64,000 nt of DNA from Moraxellaceae bacterium. Its GTDB lineage: Bacteria > Pseudomonadota > Gammaproteobacteria > Pseudomonadales > Moraxellaceae. The stretch spans positions 434,001-498,000 of the forward strand of contig JAUXVU010000018.1 in NCBI GenBank assembly GCA_030680295.1. Direction: 5' to 3'. This document shows, one piece after another, positions 24,495-33,994 of this stretch. Under the pieces are notes generated by a model that saw nothing but the letters and a program-made list of their open reading frames with translations, had not been told where the DNA came from and did not search any database. The translations under genes and the position numbers were made by a program. Within the stretch, counting starts at the first letter, position 1, and every line of letters begins with the position of its first letter.

Positions 24495-25790
24495 TCAGCG
24501 TAAATAGGGAGACCATACTGGTTCGCGAACTTCACCGTCAACGGCAGGCAAACGCATTTTGAAACGACCGTCGATAGACATAATGCCCAAGACTCCTTGA
24601 CGACCTTTACGAGTAGCATAAACCACCATTTGGCTATTTGGAGAGAAACTTGGTGATTCATCCAATGGTGTGTCGGTCAAGATTGAGAAAACATTGGTGC
24701 GCAGGTCTTGTAAGGCAATCGCGTAACTATTAGCACCTGTTTGGTGAACCATAGACAAATAGCGACCATCAGCACTGATGTCGGCACGTGCGTTAAAGCG
24801 ACCGGTAAAGCTTAGGCGCTTAACATCTTTAGTCGCTAAGTCGAGTCGATAAATCTGTGCACTTCCGCTGCGATCAGAGGTAAAGACTAGCGATTTGCCA
24901 TCGGCACTCCAACGTGGCTCTGTGTCAATGGCTGGATGGTTGGTGAGTCGAGTCAGCGCATTATTATCCAAGTTCATCAAATAGATTTCTGGGTTGCCAT
25001 CGCGGGAAAGCGTTAAGGCCATACGCTTGCCATCGGGAGACCACGCTGGCGCACCATTGAGACCAGGAAAGTCGACTAACTTTGTGCGCTGACGTGTTGC
25101 CAGATTTTGCACATAAATTGTTGGTTTGCGATTTTCAAAAGAAACATAAGCCACTTGGCGTGCAGAAGGGGACCATGTCGGCGATAAAATAGGCTCTGCA
25201 GAGTCCAAAAGGGTGATTTGGCGGGCGCCATCAATGTCGGATAACTCGAGGCGATAACGTGGGCGACCATCACGGCGATATTGGTTCACATATAAAATTT
25301 TTGTGGAAAAAATGCCATCTTCACCCGTAATTTCTTTATAGATTCGATCACTAATGAAGTGTGCCGCATCACGCCAGCGAGTTTTTTCGACGACAAAGGT
25401 TTCGCCCAAAACGCGCGTTAAGCCCCCTTTTTTGAGTAACTCATAACGAAAGCTGTAACGGCCGTCAGCTAGTTGAGTAACATTACCAACTACTACTAAA
25501 TCAGCACTGACATTTTGCCAGCTCGCCGGAAGCATTTCTGCGCTACTAGTAGGTCGGCCGGGCAAAACGCGAGGATCAAGTGAGCTAAATTTGCCACTTC
25601 GGTCTAAATCGGAACGAATAATATCTGCAGTGGAATCCTCACCGCTTAAATTGAAGCCACCAAAAGGCACAACAGCAATCGGCGTAGCATCTTGGAGTCG
25701 CTGAGTGATTTCGATGGTGAGAGTGGCATGTGCTAAACCGACCCAGCCCGTGAGTAAAATCAAGATGACGCGGGAAAACCAAAAACGCAT
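24495..25790 (-). CDS. tolB: Tol-Pal system beta-propeller protein TolB
   Basis: A 431-residue periplasmic protein. The signal peptide ends near AHA (about residue 22). The N-terminal domain has IAVVPFGG. The six-bladed propeller shows repeats such as SPTWSPSARQVAYVSFENRKP, APAWSPDGKRMALTLSRDG and EPRWSADGKSLVFTSDRSG (short excerpts, about 210-310). TolB shuttles between Pal and TolA. Length is standard. It starts five bases after tolA. Confidence 0.96.
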   Translation of the reverse strand: MRFWFSRVILILLTGWVGLAHATLTIEITQRLQDATPIAVVPFGGFNLSGEDSTADIIRSDLDRSGKFSSLDPRVLPGRPTSSAEMLPASWQNVSADLVVVGNVTQLADGRYSFRYELLKKGGLTRVLGETFVVEKTRWRDAAHFISDRIYKEITGEDGIFSTKILYVNQYRRDGRPRYRLELSDIDGARQITLLDSAEPILSPTWSPSARQVAYVSFENRKPTIYVQNLATRQRTKLVDFPGLNGAPAWSPDGKRMALTLSRDGNPEIYLMNLDNNALTRLTNHPAIDTEPRWSADGKSLVFTSDRSGSAQIYRLDLATKDVKRLSFTGRFNARADISADGRYLSMVHQTGANSYAIALQDLRTNVFSILTDTPLDESPSFSPNSQMVVYATRKGRQGVLGIMSIDGRFKMRLPAVDGEVREPVWSPYLR

Positions 25791-25795
25791 AAGAT

Positions 25796-26581
25796 TTATT
25801 CCTCGGGTTTAAACTTTAATACAATGACGCGGAAAAATTCGTTAAACAGCGCTGCATCAGCAGGGACAGGTAAGGGACTAGCCCGCCTGACGGCTTCTTC
25901 AGCACTAGCGTCAAAGGCAGCATTTCCACTGCTTTGACGAATGAGCACGTTGCGAACTTCGCCACCGGGTAACACGGTAATAGTCATGACGGTTTCGAGC
26001 TTACCATCAACATTAATTGGGCGTTTCCATTCATTTTTGATTTTTTGATTAATGGCGAGTGTAAATTGATTAATTTGCGACGCTAACTGACGCGCTCTAG
26101 CATCTGCGGCGGCTTGCTGTGCCATCGCATCAGCTTCACTACGTAAGGCTTGTGCAATTGCTTGTTGGCGCTCTTGAGCGGCTCGCTCTAAACGCTCTTT
26201 TTCCTTAATAAGTGCTGGATCTGGTTCTGCTGGCTTAGGATCAGGCTTGGGCGTTGGTTTTGGCTCAGGCGTAGGCTTAGGAGTGGGGCTGGGTTTAGGG
26301 TCCGGCTGCGGCTGCGGCTTGGGCTCTGGTTTTGGCTCAGGCTTTGGTGCTGGTGGTTCAGGAGCTGGCTCAGGCTCAGGAACTGGCTCAGCAGGCGTTG
26401 GCTCAGGTTGGACTGGTGCAGCCGGTGCTGGCATAGGCGCAGTGGGCAGCGTCATCAACGTCGCCTCAATGCTTCTTGGAAGCTCAGGTAAGCGTGCAGG
26501 CGAGGCAAATAGCGCCAGTCCAAGAACTAAAGCTAGGTGCAGTCCAATTGATACGGCAAACGCTTGGCGGCTAGGAGTCAT
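25796..26581 (-). CDS. tolA: Tol-Pal system protein TolA
   Basis: A 261-residue inner-membrane protein that spans the periplasm and pulls on TolB/Pal. A single membrane segment is at about 8-26. A striking Pro/Glu/Lys-rich tract fills about 45-122 (units such as PEPKPEPKPQPQPDPKP). A short Ala/Gln/Arg helix follows (about 125-165), then the C-terminal domain (NEWKRPINVDGKLETVMTI). E. coli TolA is 421 residues with a long alanine-rich helix, so here a TonB-like proline-rich spacer takes over much of that role. Confidence 0.93.
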   Translation of the reverse strand: MTPSRQAFAVSIGLHLALVLGLALFASPARLPELPRSIEATLMTLPTAPMPAPAAPVQPEPTPAEPVPEPEPAPEPPAPKPEPKPEPKPQPQPDPKPSPTPKPTPEPKPTPKPDPKPAEPDPALIKEKERLERAAQERQQAIAQALRSEADAMAQQAAADARARQLASQINQFTLAINQKIKNEWKRPINVDGKLETVMTITVLPGGEVRNVLIRQSSGNAAFDASAEEAVRRASPLPVPADAALFNEFFRVIVLKFKPEE

Positions 26582-26587
26582 ACTGGT

Positions 26588-27031
26588 TTAATTTCTACTA
26601 GCCGGCGGTTCGGTCAACAAACCTACCTGTTTGACACCAGCGGCTTGTAATGCGGCCATCAACTCAATGACTTTGCCGTAACCGACAGCCAAATCACCGT
26701 TGACTAAGACTGGTAAATCACTGTGTTCATCACCACGTCGTGCACGAATCTCATCCGGTAGTGACCTTAGTGTGACGGTTAACTGCCGGTCACCATCTTG
26801 TAGTGAATAACTGCCATTGGCGGTGACGGTTACTACCAATGGTGTTTGATCACGAACAGATAATGTATCGGAACTGGCTTCGGGCAAGTTAACTTCAATG
26901 CCTTGTGTCAACATAGGTGCGGTGATCATAAAAATGACCAGCAGCACCAACATGACGTCAATGTAGGGCACCACATTCATTTCCGACATGGGCGCTTTGC
27001 GCTTACGGCGAAACGAGGTTTGCAAGCTCAT
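26588..27031 (-). CDS. tolR: Tol-Pal system protein TolR
   Basis: A 147-residue ExbD/TolR protein. It has one membrane helix near 22-42 (VVPYIDVMLVLLVIFMITAPM) whose Asp is the proton-conducting residue, then the periplasmic domain (EVNLPEASSD and VLVNGDLAVGYGKVIELMAAL). With TolQ it forms the proton-driven motor that energises TolA. It lies three bases after tolQ. Confidence 0.95.
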   Translation of the reverse strand: MSLQTSFRRKRKAPMSEMNVVPYIDVMLVLLVIFMITAPMLTQGIEVNLPEASSDTLSVRDQTPLVVTVTANGSYSLQDGDRQLTVTLRSLPDEIRARRGDEHSDLPVLVNGDLAVGYGKVIELMAALQAAGVKQVGLLTEPPASRN

Positions 27032-27034
27032 GGC

Positions 27035-27718
27035 TTAGTTTCCTGCATGCGCTTCACGGTGGAAAATGCTGCTTAACTCTTCGGCAAACACTTCGTATTT
27101 CGACAGGATATGCTCGCTATGGCTGGCGTAGCGGTTATAGGCAATAACGGCTGGGATAGCGGCAAAAAGACCAATAGCGGTCGCAATCAGCGCTTCTGCA
27201 ATGCCCGGAGCAACCACAGCAAGTGTAGCTTGTTGCACTTGAGCCAGACCTAAGAAGGCGGTCATGATGCCCCACACCGTACCGAACAGACCAATATAGG
27301 GGCTAACCGAGCCAACGGTAGCCAAGAAGGGCAGTTGCGCTTCTAATTTGTTCTGCTCAACACTAAGTGCAATGCGCAATGAACGAGACACGGCTTGCAT
27401 GATGTCTTCGGAGTCGCGGCGCTTTTCACGCATGCGCTGGAACTCATGATAAGCCGCGCGAAACAATCCTTCACAACCTGATTCGTTATTGGGCGTGTGG
27501 TTCACTTGCTCGTAGAGCTGACGCATATCAATGCCGGACCAAAAGCGATCTTCAAACTGTTGGCGTAGGTGTTCAGCACGACGATAAATGCCTGCTCGTT
27601 GAACGATAATCGCCCATGAGGTCAGCGAAGCAAGCACCAGGATCAGCATAACCAGCTGAACGACGGGGCTAGCATGCATAATTAATGAGGTAACGGTCAT
27701 CTCGGGGGCAGAAGGCAT
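27035..27718 (-). CDS. tolQ: Tol-Pal system protein TolQ
   Basis: A 227-residue ExbB/MotA-like motor subunit with three membrane helices (about 15-35, 130-155 and 165-190). The conserved core is ATVGSVSPYIGLFGTVWGIM followed by GIAEALIATAIGLFAAIPA. The frame is open upstream into ybgC, but ATG 27718 (MPSAPEMTV) with AGGAAAAG just upstream is the usual start and matches the E. coli length of 230. It follows the ybgC stop by two bases. Confidence 0.95.
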   Translation of the reverse strand: MPSAPEMTVTSLIMHASPVVQLVMLILVLASLTSWAIIVQRAGIYRRAEHLRQQFEDRFWSGIDMRQLYEQVNHTPNNESGCEGLFRAAYHEFQRMREKRRDSEDIMQAVSRSLRIALSVEQNKLEAQLPFLATVGSVSPYIGLFGTVWGIMTAFLGLAQVQQATLAVVAPGIAEALIATAIGLFAAIPAVIAYNRYASHSEHILSKYEVFAEELSSIFHREAHAGN

Positions 27719-27720
27719 CA

Positions 27721-28119
27721 CTACTTTTCCTGTGGTGTGTTCAGTAAAAGGCACAACTTAGACGGGAGTGCACGAGGTTTCAAGCTTTCCTTATCAACAC
27801 AAGCGACTTCGATCAGTCCGTCAGCAAGCATGACGTCCTGACGAGTGATTCGTTGACGAAATACTAAGGATGCGCGGCCAATTTTGGTGATCTCTGCGCT
27901 GACCTGCAGCAAGTCATCCAAGCGAGCGGGTTGACGGTAGTCTACTTCAGCACGACGTACGACAAAAAAAACCGCATCAGGGCCGCTCAAATAATGTTCT
28001 ATGCCAAGGTTGCGTAGCCATTCGGTACGTGCACGTTCCATAAATTTTAAGTAATTCACGTAATACACAATGCCGCCGGCATCGGTATCTTCGATATAAA
28101 CACGAACGTTTATGCTCAT
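27721..28119 (-). CDS. ybgC: Acyl-CoA thioesterase YbgC (tol-pal associated)
   Basis: A 132-residue hotdog-fold thioesterase. The family motif [20 protein letters not shown] (about 9-28) contains the catalytic Asp. YbgC hydrolyses acyl-CoA or acyl-ACP and associates with phospholipid synthesis in E. coli. It opens the tol-pal operon and overlaps the ruvB stop by four bases. Confidence 0.94.
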   Translation of the reverse strand: MSINVRVYIEDTDAGGIVYYVNYLKFMERARTEWLRNLGIEHYLSGPDAVFFVVRRAEVDYRQPARLDDLLQVSAEITKIGRASLVFRQRITRQDVMLADGLIEVACVDKESLKPRALPSKLCLLLNTPQEK

Positions 28120-29144
28120 GATGTCCCCACATCATTGGGTAAGGGTGGCGTTAAGCCAAATAAAAGCCACGCTTGTTGTGTCGCCACACGGCCACGGCCA
28201 GTGCGCATAATCAGCCCTTGCTGAATTAAATAAGGCTCAATGACGTCTTCTAGAGTGCCAGCATCTTCTGATAGGGCAGCAGCTAAAGACTCAACCCCCA
28301 CGGGACCGCCCGAAAACGTTTCAACTAACATGCTTAAAAAACGTCGATCCAATCGGTCCAAGCCACGTGGGTCAACTTCTAGCATGGTGAGTGCGGCCTT
28401 TGCGGTTGCTTCCGTAATTACACCGTTGGACTTCACTTCGGCATAGTCGCGCACTCGACGTAATAAACGGTTGGCAATACGTGGTGTGCCGCGTGAGCGT
28501 CTAGCAATTTCGGCGGCACCCTGTGGCTCGATACTTAAATTCAGCAAGCCTGCAGCGCGTGAAACGATGTGGGTTAAGTCAGGTACAGAATAAAATTCCA
28601 AACGCTGCACAATGCCAAAGCGGTCGCGTAGTGGTGAGGTTAATAAACCAGCTCGGGTGGTGGCTCCGACCAAAGTAAAGGGTGGAAGTTCAAGTTTAAT
28701 CGAGCGGGCAGCAGGCCCTTCACCAATGACGATATCGAGCTGATAGTCTTCCATGGCCGGGTATAAGATTTCTTCCACGACCGGTGATAAGCGGTGAATT
28801 TCGTCAATAAATAAAACGTCACCGGCTTCAAGGTTGGTCAGCAGGGCGGCAAGGTCGCCTGCACGCTCTAATACTGGGCCAGAGGTTGAGCGCAGTTCGC
28901 TGCCCATTTCACGGGCAATGATATTGGCCAGTGTGGTTTTGCCTAAGCCGGGCGGGCCAAAAATCAGGGTATGGTCTAAAGGTTCACCACGGCTAATTGC
29001 GGCGCGGATAAAAATATCCATTTGTTCGCGTACAGCCGGCTGACCAATATAGTCATTGAGGCGGGTGGGGCGAATAGCCCTATCCACATGCTCTTCTTGT
29101 GGCTTGGGTGTGGCAGTAATTAAGCGATCCGACTCAATGCTCAT
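28116..29144 (-). CDS. ruvB: Holliday junction helicase motor RuvB
   Basis: A 342-residue AAA+ ATPase that drives branch migration with RuvA. Walker A is [14 protein letters not shown] (about 60-73), Walker [12 protein letters not shown], and sensor 1 [12 protein letters not shown]. The C-terminal winged helix has [28 protein letters not shown] at the start is typical. Length is normal. It starts four bases after ruvA. Confidence 0.97.
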   Translation of the reverse strand: MSIESDRLITATPKPQEEHVDRAIRPTRLNDYIGQPAVREQMDIFIRAAISRGEPLDHTLIFGPPGLGKTTLANIIAREMGSELRSTSGPVLERAGDLAALLTNLEAGDVLFIDEIHRLSPVVEEILYPAMEDYQLDIVIGEGPAARSIKLELPPFTLVGATTRAGLLTSPLRDRFGIVQRLEFYSVPDLTHIVSRAAGLLNLSIEPQGAAEIARRSRGTPRIANRLLRRVRDYAEVKSNGVITEATAKAALTMLEVDPRGLDRLDRRFLSMLVETFSGGPVGVESLAAALSEDAGTLEDVIEPYLIQQGLIMRTGRGRVATQQAWLLFGLTPPLPNDVGTS

Positions 29145-29148
29145 AGCC

Positions 29149-29754
29149 TTAATTCCTTAACAAGCCTTTTAGGGCGGCACGCACTAACTCAGCCGTTTCG
29201 AGATCTTTATTGGCCACTGCTTTAATGGCACGTTGTGCCTCCAAAGGTTTGTAGCCTAGGGCAACCAAGGCTTGCTCGGCTTCTTCACTGGCATTAAGCG
29301 TCGGTATTAAGGTCATATTGCCTGATGCTTGGCCTAAACTTTTTAGTGCGGGTTTGCCGAGCTTGTCACGCAACTCAATAATGAGTCGTTCGGCTGTTTT
29401 TTTGCCGACGCCTGGAATGCGAGTCAGGGTAGTGATGTCTTCGTGGGCCAAACACTGGCGTAAAGCTTCGGTATCCATGCCAGACAAAATGGCTAATGCC
29501 AACCGTGGACCAACACCACTGACTTTGATCAGGGTGCGAAAGGTTTGTAGCATGTTGCGGTCGCTAAAACCAAATAATTGATGTGCATCTTCACGCACAC
29601 TTAAATGTGTCCACAACACAACGCTCTCGCCTAGTGCGGGGAGCTGATAAAACGTGTTGAGTGGTAAGTCGACCTCATAACCCACGCCATGCACATCAAT
29701 CACGGCAGTGGGCGCAATTTTTTCAATCAATAAGCCATTTAGGCGGGTCAACAT
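29149..29754 (-). CDS. ruvA: Holliday junction DNA-binding protein RuvA
   Basis: A 201-residue protein whose tetramers hold the four-way junction. The OB-fold N-terminus is [12 protein letters not shown]. Helix-hairpin-helix motifs are [13 protein letters not shown] and [13 protein letters not shown], and the C-terminal RuvB-binding domain is [21 protein letters not shown]. The frame runs upstream to 29847 inside ruvC; ATG 29754 with AGGA upstream gives the family length of about 200. Confidence 0.95.
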   Translation of the reverse strand: MLTRLNGLLIEKIAPTAVIDVHGVGYEVDLPLNTFYQLPALGESVVLWTHLSVREDAHQLFGFSDRNMLQTFRTLIKVSGVGPRLALAILSGMDTEALRQCLAHEDITTLTRIPGVGKKTAERLIIELRDKLGKPALKSLGQASGNMTLIPTLNASEEAEQALVALGYKPLEAQRAIKAVANKDLETAELVRAALKGLLRN

Positions 29755-29779
29755 AGTGTGCGAATCCTTATTTTTCGTG

Positions 29780-30304
29780 TTATCGCCCACGGCCTCGTCG
29801 TAGGCCATCGATGGCCATTTTACGCATGTTTTCGCCAGCGTGGGCATGACACAGTGCCGCGGCTAAGGCATCAGCAGCATCAGCCTGAGGTGCAGCACTT
29901 AAGCCAAGCAGTTGCACCACCATATGCTGAACTTGGGTTTTGTCAGCAGAGCCAGTGCCCACCACGGCTTGTTTAATTTGCCGGGCAGTGTATTCCGACA
30001 CCGTTAAACCTTGTGTCACGGCGGCTGCAATCGCTGCACCGCGGGCTTGGCCAAGTTTTAGTGCAGAGTCTGCATTTTTTGCCAGAAACACCTGCTCAAC
30101 GACGGCATGAGTAGGTTGCCAGCGTTCAATTAAGGTGGTTAGGCCCTGAAAAATAGTCAGCACACGTTCTGGCAGGGCATCTGCACTGTTCATGCGTATA
30201 CAGCCGCTATCAACATAAACCCACTGACGACCTTGTTGGGCAATGATACCGTACCCTGTGATGCGGGATCCGGGGTCAATGCCCAATAAGATCTTGCTGG
30301 TCAC
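29780..30304 (-). CDS. ruvC: Holliday junction resolvase RuvC
   Basis: A 174-residue RNase H-fold endonuclease that cuts junctions symmetrically. The acidic catalytic residues sit in [33 protein letters not shown] and [13 protein letters not shown]. Length is standard. Its ATG overlaps the yebC stop (ATGA). The order yebC-ruvC-ruvA-ruvB is the common gammaproteobacterial arrangement. Confidence 0.96.
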   Translation of the reverse strand: MTSKILLGIDPGSRITGYGIIAQQGRQWVYVDSGCIRMNSADALPERVLTIFQGLTTLIERWQPTHAVVEQVFLAKNADSALKLGQARGAAIAAAVTQGLTVSEYTARQIKQAVVGTGSADKTQVQHMVVQLLGLSAAPQADAADALAAALCHAHAGENMRKMAIDGLRRGRGR

Positions 30305-31050
30305 TTGCTCAATGCTGCCAACACGTCATCACTAAAGCTGACGTTGGTATAGACGTTTTGCACGTCATCTAAGTCTTCTAACATGTCGATCATTTTGATG
30401 ATCTTTTCGGCTTGGGCAAGTTCAGTAATTTCAGCATCAGTAGAGGCGCGCATGGTGACTTCGGCGTTTTCTGGCTTAAATCCTGCGGCTTCCAAGGCAT
30501 CAACGACGGCACCAAAGGCTACGGGAGTAGTGACCACAACAATGCCGTCTTCGTCGGCTTCAAGGTCATCAGCACCTGCTTCCAGCGCAACTTCTAAAAT
30601 GCGATCTTCATCTGCGTCAGCTGGGAAGGTGATTTCACCACGCTGAGTAAACATAAAGGCCACCGAACCCGGTGTGCCCATATTGCCGCCATTTTTGCTG
30701 AAGGCATGACGTACTTCGCCCACCGTACGATTGACGTTGTCTGACATGGTTTCCACGATAACGGCAACACCACCCACGCCATAACCTTCATAGGTCAGCT
30801 CGTCGAGACGTTTATCATCATCACCGCCAGCACCACGCTGGATGGCACGGTTAATGACATCACGACTCATATTCGCGCTGAGTGCTTTGGCAACAATAGC
30901 GCGTAGACGTGGGTTGTCTTCTTCCTTCGGCCCGCCTAAACGGGCAGCCACGGTGATCTCACGAATAAACTTAGTGAATACCTTTCCGCGCGAGGCATCA
31001 ACCCGCGCTTTTTTGTGCTTGATGTTGGCCCACTTGGAATGACCCGCCAT
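30301..31050 (-). CDS. yebC: YebC/PmpR family protein
   Basis: A 249-residue TACO1 family protein. It starts [19 protein letters not shown], the family hallmark, with [18 protein letters not shown] and [16 protein letters not shown] later. Members are described as transcriptional regulators, and more recently as ribosome-associated factors that relieve stalling at proline runs. It lies next to aspS as in most relatives. The exact role here cannot be decided. Confidence 0.95.
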   Translation of the reverse strand: MAGHSKWANIKHKKARVDASRGKVFTKFIREITVAARLGGPKEEDNPRLRAIVAKALSANMSRDVINRAIQRGAGGDDDKRLDELTYEGYGVGGVAVIVETMSDNVNRTVGEVRHAFSKNGGNMGTPGSVAFMFTQRGEITFPADADEDRILEVALEAGADDLEADEDGIVVVTTPVAFGAVVDALEAAGFKPENAEVTMRASTDAEITELAQAEKIIKMIDMLEDLDDVQNVYTNVSFSDDVLAALSK

Positions 31051-31051
31051 C

Positions 31052-32869
31052 TTAAGACTCCTTTTTCACTTCTTCACGCAGACGAATACCCAGTTCACGC
31101 AGTTGTTTGTTTTCAACGGGCGCTGGGGCATGCGTCATTAAACACTCAGCGGTTTTGGTTTTCGGGAAAGCAATCACATCACGAATTGAGCTGGCGCCCG
31201 TCATTAACATGATTAAGCGATCCAAACCAAAAGCTAGGCCACCGTGGGGTGGTGCACCGTATTTCAGTGCATCGAGCAAGAAGGCAAACTTTTCTTGTGC
31301 TTCTTCGGCGCCAATACCAAGCGCTTCAAATACGGCGGTTTGCATTTCCAGCGTATAAATACGCAATGAACCACCGCCTAATTCGGTGCCGTTTAACACC
31401 ATGTCATAGGCGACGGACAATGCCTTGCCCGGATCAGTTTTCAGCGTGGCAACATCACATTTGGGCATGGTGAAAGGGTGGTGAACGGAGGTCCACTGAC
31501 CATCAGCCACCTCTTCAAACATGGGGAAATCAACAACCCACAATGGCGCCCACTGGCTGGTTAACAAATTCAGGTCATGACCTAACTTCACGCGTAGTGC
31601 ACCTAACGCATCATTCACTACTTTGGCCTTGTCAGCACCAAAGAAAATCAAGTCGCCATCAACCGCACCAGTGCGCTCGATAATGGCTTTCAGGGTGGCA
31701 TCCGGTAAGAACTTCACAATCGGTGACTGCAGACCGCTGTTTTCACCGTTATGAATATTGCTGACGTCATTAACCTTGATATAGGCCAAACCTTTGGCGC
31801 CGTAGATGCTGACAAACTTGGTGTAGTCATCAATTTGTTTGCGTGGCATGGCATTGCCGCCAGGAACCTTCAGCGCAGCAATACGACCTTTCGGGTCTTT
31901 GGCAGGTCCTGCAAACACCTTGAACTCAACATCCTGCATTAAGTCGGCAACATCAATGAGTTCTAGCGGAATACGCAAGTCTGGTTTGTCAGAGGCATAA
32001 CGACGCATAGCTTCTTCATACGTCATGCGTGGGAAGTTGCCCAAATCAACCTGCATCAGTTCGCGGAAGACTTTGGCAATCATGGCCTCGGTAATGGACA
32101 TGATTTCTTCATCGCTTAAAAACGATGTTTCGATGTCAATTTGAGTGAACTCAGGCTGACGGTCGGCGCGCAGATCTTCGTCACGGAAGCATTTGGCGAT
32201 TTGGTAATAACGATCAAAGCCGGACACCATTAACAGTTGCTTAAACAGCTGAGGTGACTGAGGCAGTGCAAAGAATGAGCCGGGCTGGGTACGTGAGGGC
32301 ACCAAGTAGTCGCGCGCACCTTCGGGTGTGGCACGTGTCAGGATGGGTGTTTCCACATCCAAAAAGCCGTTGTCGTCTAAAAAGTTGCGAATCAAGCTAG
32401 TCACACGTGAACGGAAACGCATACGTTCCAGCATTTCTGGGCGGCGCATATCCAAAAAGCGATACTTCAGACGGACTTCTTCGCCGACATTGCTAAAATC
32501 ATCGTTTAACGGGAAGGGTGGGGTTTCGGATTGCGCAAGGATTTCAATCGACTTACCCAGTACTTCAATTTGTCCGGTACTGATGTTGGCATTTTCAGTG
32601 CCGGCATAACGGCGACGAACACGGCCGGTAATACGCAAAACATATTCTGAGCGTGCACGATCAGCAGTAGCAAATGCTTCAGGGGTGTCAGGATCAATCA
32701 CGACTTGGACCAAGCCATCACGATCACGCATATCCAAGAAAATAACCCCGCCATGGTCACGGCGACGATGAACCCAGCCACACAAGGTGACGGTTTGCTC
32801 TAGGAGGCTTTCATTGAGGGCGCCACAATAGTGACTGCGTGAGAAAGGACTTTGTTCAGTGTGCTGCAT
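31052..32869 (-). CDS. aspS: Aspartyl-tRNA synthetase
   Basis: A 605-residue class II synthetase. The N-terminal OB anticodon-binding domain has [26 protein letters not shown]. Motif 2 is around [25 protein letters not shown], and motif 3 is [22 protein letters not shown] (excerpt). A bacterial GAD insertion is present. The frame is open to 33025, but the upstream part is not family-like. ATG 32869 (MQHTEQ) is preferred; ATG 32875 is two codons earlier. It may be a non-discriminating AspRS, but this cannot be told by eye. Confidence 0.96.
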   Translation of the reverse strand: MQHTEQSPFSRSHYCGALNESLLEQTVTLCGWVHRRRDHGGVIFLDMRDRDGLVQVVIDPDTPEAFATADRARSEYVLRITGRVRRRYAGTENANISTGQIEVLGKSIEILAQSETPPFPLNDDFSNVGEEVRLKYRFLDMRRPEMLERMRFRSRVTSLIRNFLDDNGFLDVETPILTRATPEGARDYLVPSRTQPGSFFALPQSPQLFKQLLMVSGFDRYYQIAKCFRDEDLRADRQPEFTQIDIETSFLSDEEIMSITEAMIAKVFRELMQVDLGNFPRMTYEEAMRRYASDKPDLRIPLELIDVADLMQDVEFKVFAGPAKDPKGRIAALKVPGGNAMPRKQIDDYTKFVSIYGAKGLAYIKVNDVSNIHNGENSGLQSPIVKFLPDATLKAIIERTGAVDGDLIFFGADKAKVVNDALGALRVKLGHDLNLLTSQWAPLWVVDFPMFEEVADGQWTSVHHPFTMPKCDVATLKTDPGKALSVAYDMVLNGTELGGGSLRIYTLEMQTAVFEALGIGAEEAQEKFAFLLDALKYGAPPHGGLAFGLDRLIMLMTGASSIRDVIAFPKTKTAECLMTHAPAPVENKQLRELGIRLREEVKKES

Positions 32870-33087
32870 GTGCATGTTTCCCGTGCCAGACCCGTCTGTA
32901 TTAACAGGCGCAAATATTAAGCGTGAAAGTATAGCCTTGTTAGGCTTTTGTTGAGAACGACAAGAAGCATGCGATTTTGCTTTACAGCGAAAAAAACTTG
33001 GCGTAAATAGCGCCTTGAGCGTCACATATTACGGTTTCACGCTCAAGCTTATCTGTTTCTACCTTGATGTTGACGGAGAATTACATC

Positions 33088-33249
33088 GTGGAAGACGAAT
33101 TCTTAGACGAAGATGCCCTGCCGGATAACGATGATGAGCCTGCGGCTCCTGTGATTCCGTTAGATATGCGCCGTGTGTTAGATGACGTGCTTGAAGAGCG
33201 ACGTCTGCGCAAGCAATTAAAAGACTATGACTTTGATTTAGACGGTTGA
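33088..33249 (+). CDS. Small acidic protein of unknown function
   Basis: A 53-residue protein from GTG 33088, with GGAG at 33075-33078. The frame is open from 33064, including ATG 33067, so a 60-residue form is possible. The first half is very acidic (EDEFLDEDALPDNDDEP); the second half is a charged helix ending RRLRKQLKDYDFDLDG. The ending resembles small proteins of the PA3496 family in Pseudomonas. It lies between aspS (divergent) and sodB. No function is assigned. Confidence 0.65.
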   Translation: MEDEFLDEDALPDNDDEPAAPVIPLDMRRVLDDVLEERRLRKQLKDYDFDLDG

Positions 33250-33342
33250 ACCGTTGTAGGGCTTGAGTTGGCTTGCACTTAGCTACGAGGTCAGCATAAT
33301 GGGACACCTTTTTATTTCTTACTTTGACTAAAGGATACTGAC

Positions 33343-33942
33343 ATGGCGATTGAACTTCCCGCGCTGCCGTATGAAAGCACTGCACTCGAGCCCTACATCA
33401 CTGCACATACTCTGAGCTTTCACCATGGCAAGCACCACAATGCCTATGTGGTTAACCTGAACAACTTGATTAAAGGTACTGATCTTGAAGGTCAGAGCCT
33501 GGAAGCGATTGTTAAAGCTTCTGCTGGTGATGCTGCTAAAGCCGGTATTTTTAACAACAGTGCGCAAGTTTGGAACCACACCTTTTACTGGAACAGCATG
33601 AAGCAAAGCGGTGGCGGTCTGCCATCGGGCGCTATTGCTGCCAAAATTGATGCTGATTTTGGTTCTTACGACAAGTTTGTTGAGCAATTCAAAGCGGCGG
33701 CAACGACTCAGTTCGGTTCAGGCTGGGCTTGGTTGGTAGTCGATGCTGACGGCAAATTGGCCGTTACCAAAACTGGCAATGCTGACACCCCAATCGTGCA
33801 TGGCCAAAAGCCTTTGCTGACGATTGATGTGTGGGAACATGCTTACTACTTGGATTTCCAAAATCGCCGTCCTGACTACATTTCTACCTTCTTAGATAAG
33901 TTGGTGAACTGGGACTTTGCTAATGCCAATTTGGCGGCATAA
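33343..33942 (+). CDS. sodB: Iron superoxide dismutase
   Basis: A 199-residue cytoplasmic enzyme that dismutes superoxide. Metal ligands lie in LSFHHGKHHNAYV, QVWNHTFYW and DVWEHAYYLDF. The Gln in SAQVWNHTFYW and the GSGWAWLV segment point to the Fe type. AAAGGATACTGAC precedes the ATG. A strong intrinsic terminator follows at 33968-33990. No clear Fur box was seen upstream. Confidence 0.96.
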   Translation: MAIELPALPYESTALEPYITAHTLSFHHGKHHNAYVVNLNNLIKGTDLEGQSLEAIVKASAGDAAKAGIFNNSAQVWNHTFYWNSMKQSGGGLPSGAIAAKIDADFGSYDKFVEQFKAAATTQFGSGWAWLVVDADGKLAVTKTGNADTPIVHGQKPLLTIDVWEHAYYLDFQNRRPDYISTFLDKLVNWDFANANLAA

Positions 33943-33967
33943 GGCGACTGCGTAAATGCAGGTCTTG

Positions 33968-33990
33968 AAAGGCACCTCCGGGTGCCTTTT
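33968..33990 (+). terminator. Intrinsic terminator of sodB
   Basis: AAAGGCACC (33968-33976) and GGTGCCTTT (33981-33989) form a nine-base-pair stem with a TCCG loop, and the 3' arm ends in the short T-run TTTT (33987-33990). It lies 25 bases after the sodB stop. Its last T is four bases before the ATG at 33995 of the next gene. Confidence 0.9.
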
Positions 33991-33994
33991 CTAT

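Noticed and set aside
26247-26591. Glycine-rich plus-strand open frame over tolA
   Set aside because: It is the antisense shadow of the Pro/Lys/Glu repeat of TolA; regular Gly-Ser-Gly pattern comes from the repeat codons.
33250-33342. Possible Fur-regulated promoter before sodB
   Set aside because: No sequence close to the Fur box was found; E. coli-type sodB control cannot be supported.
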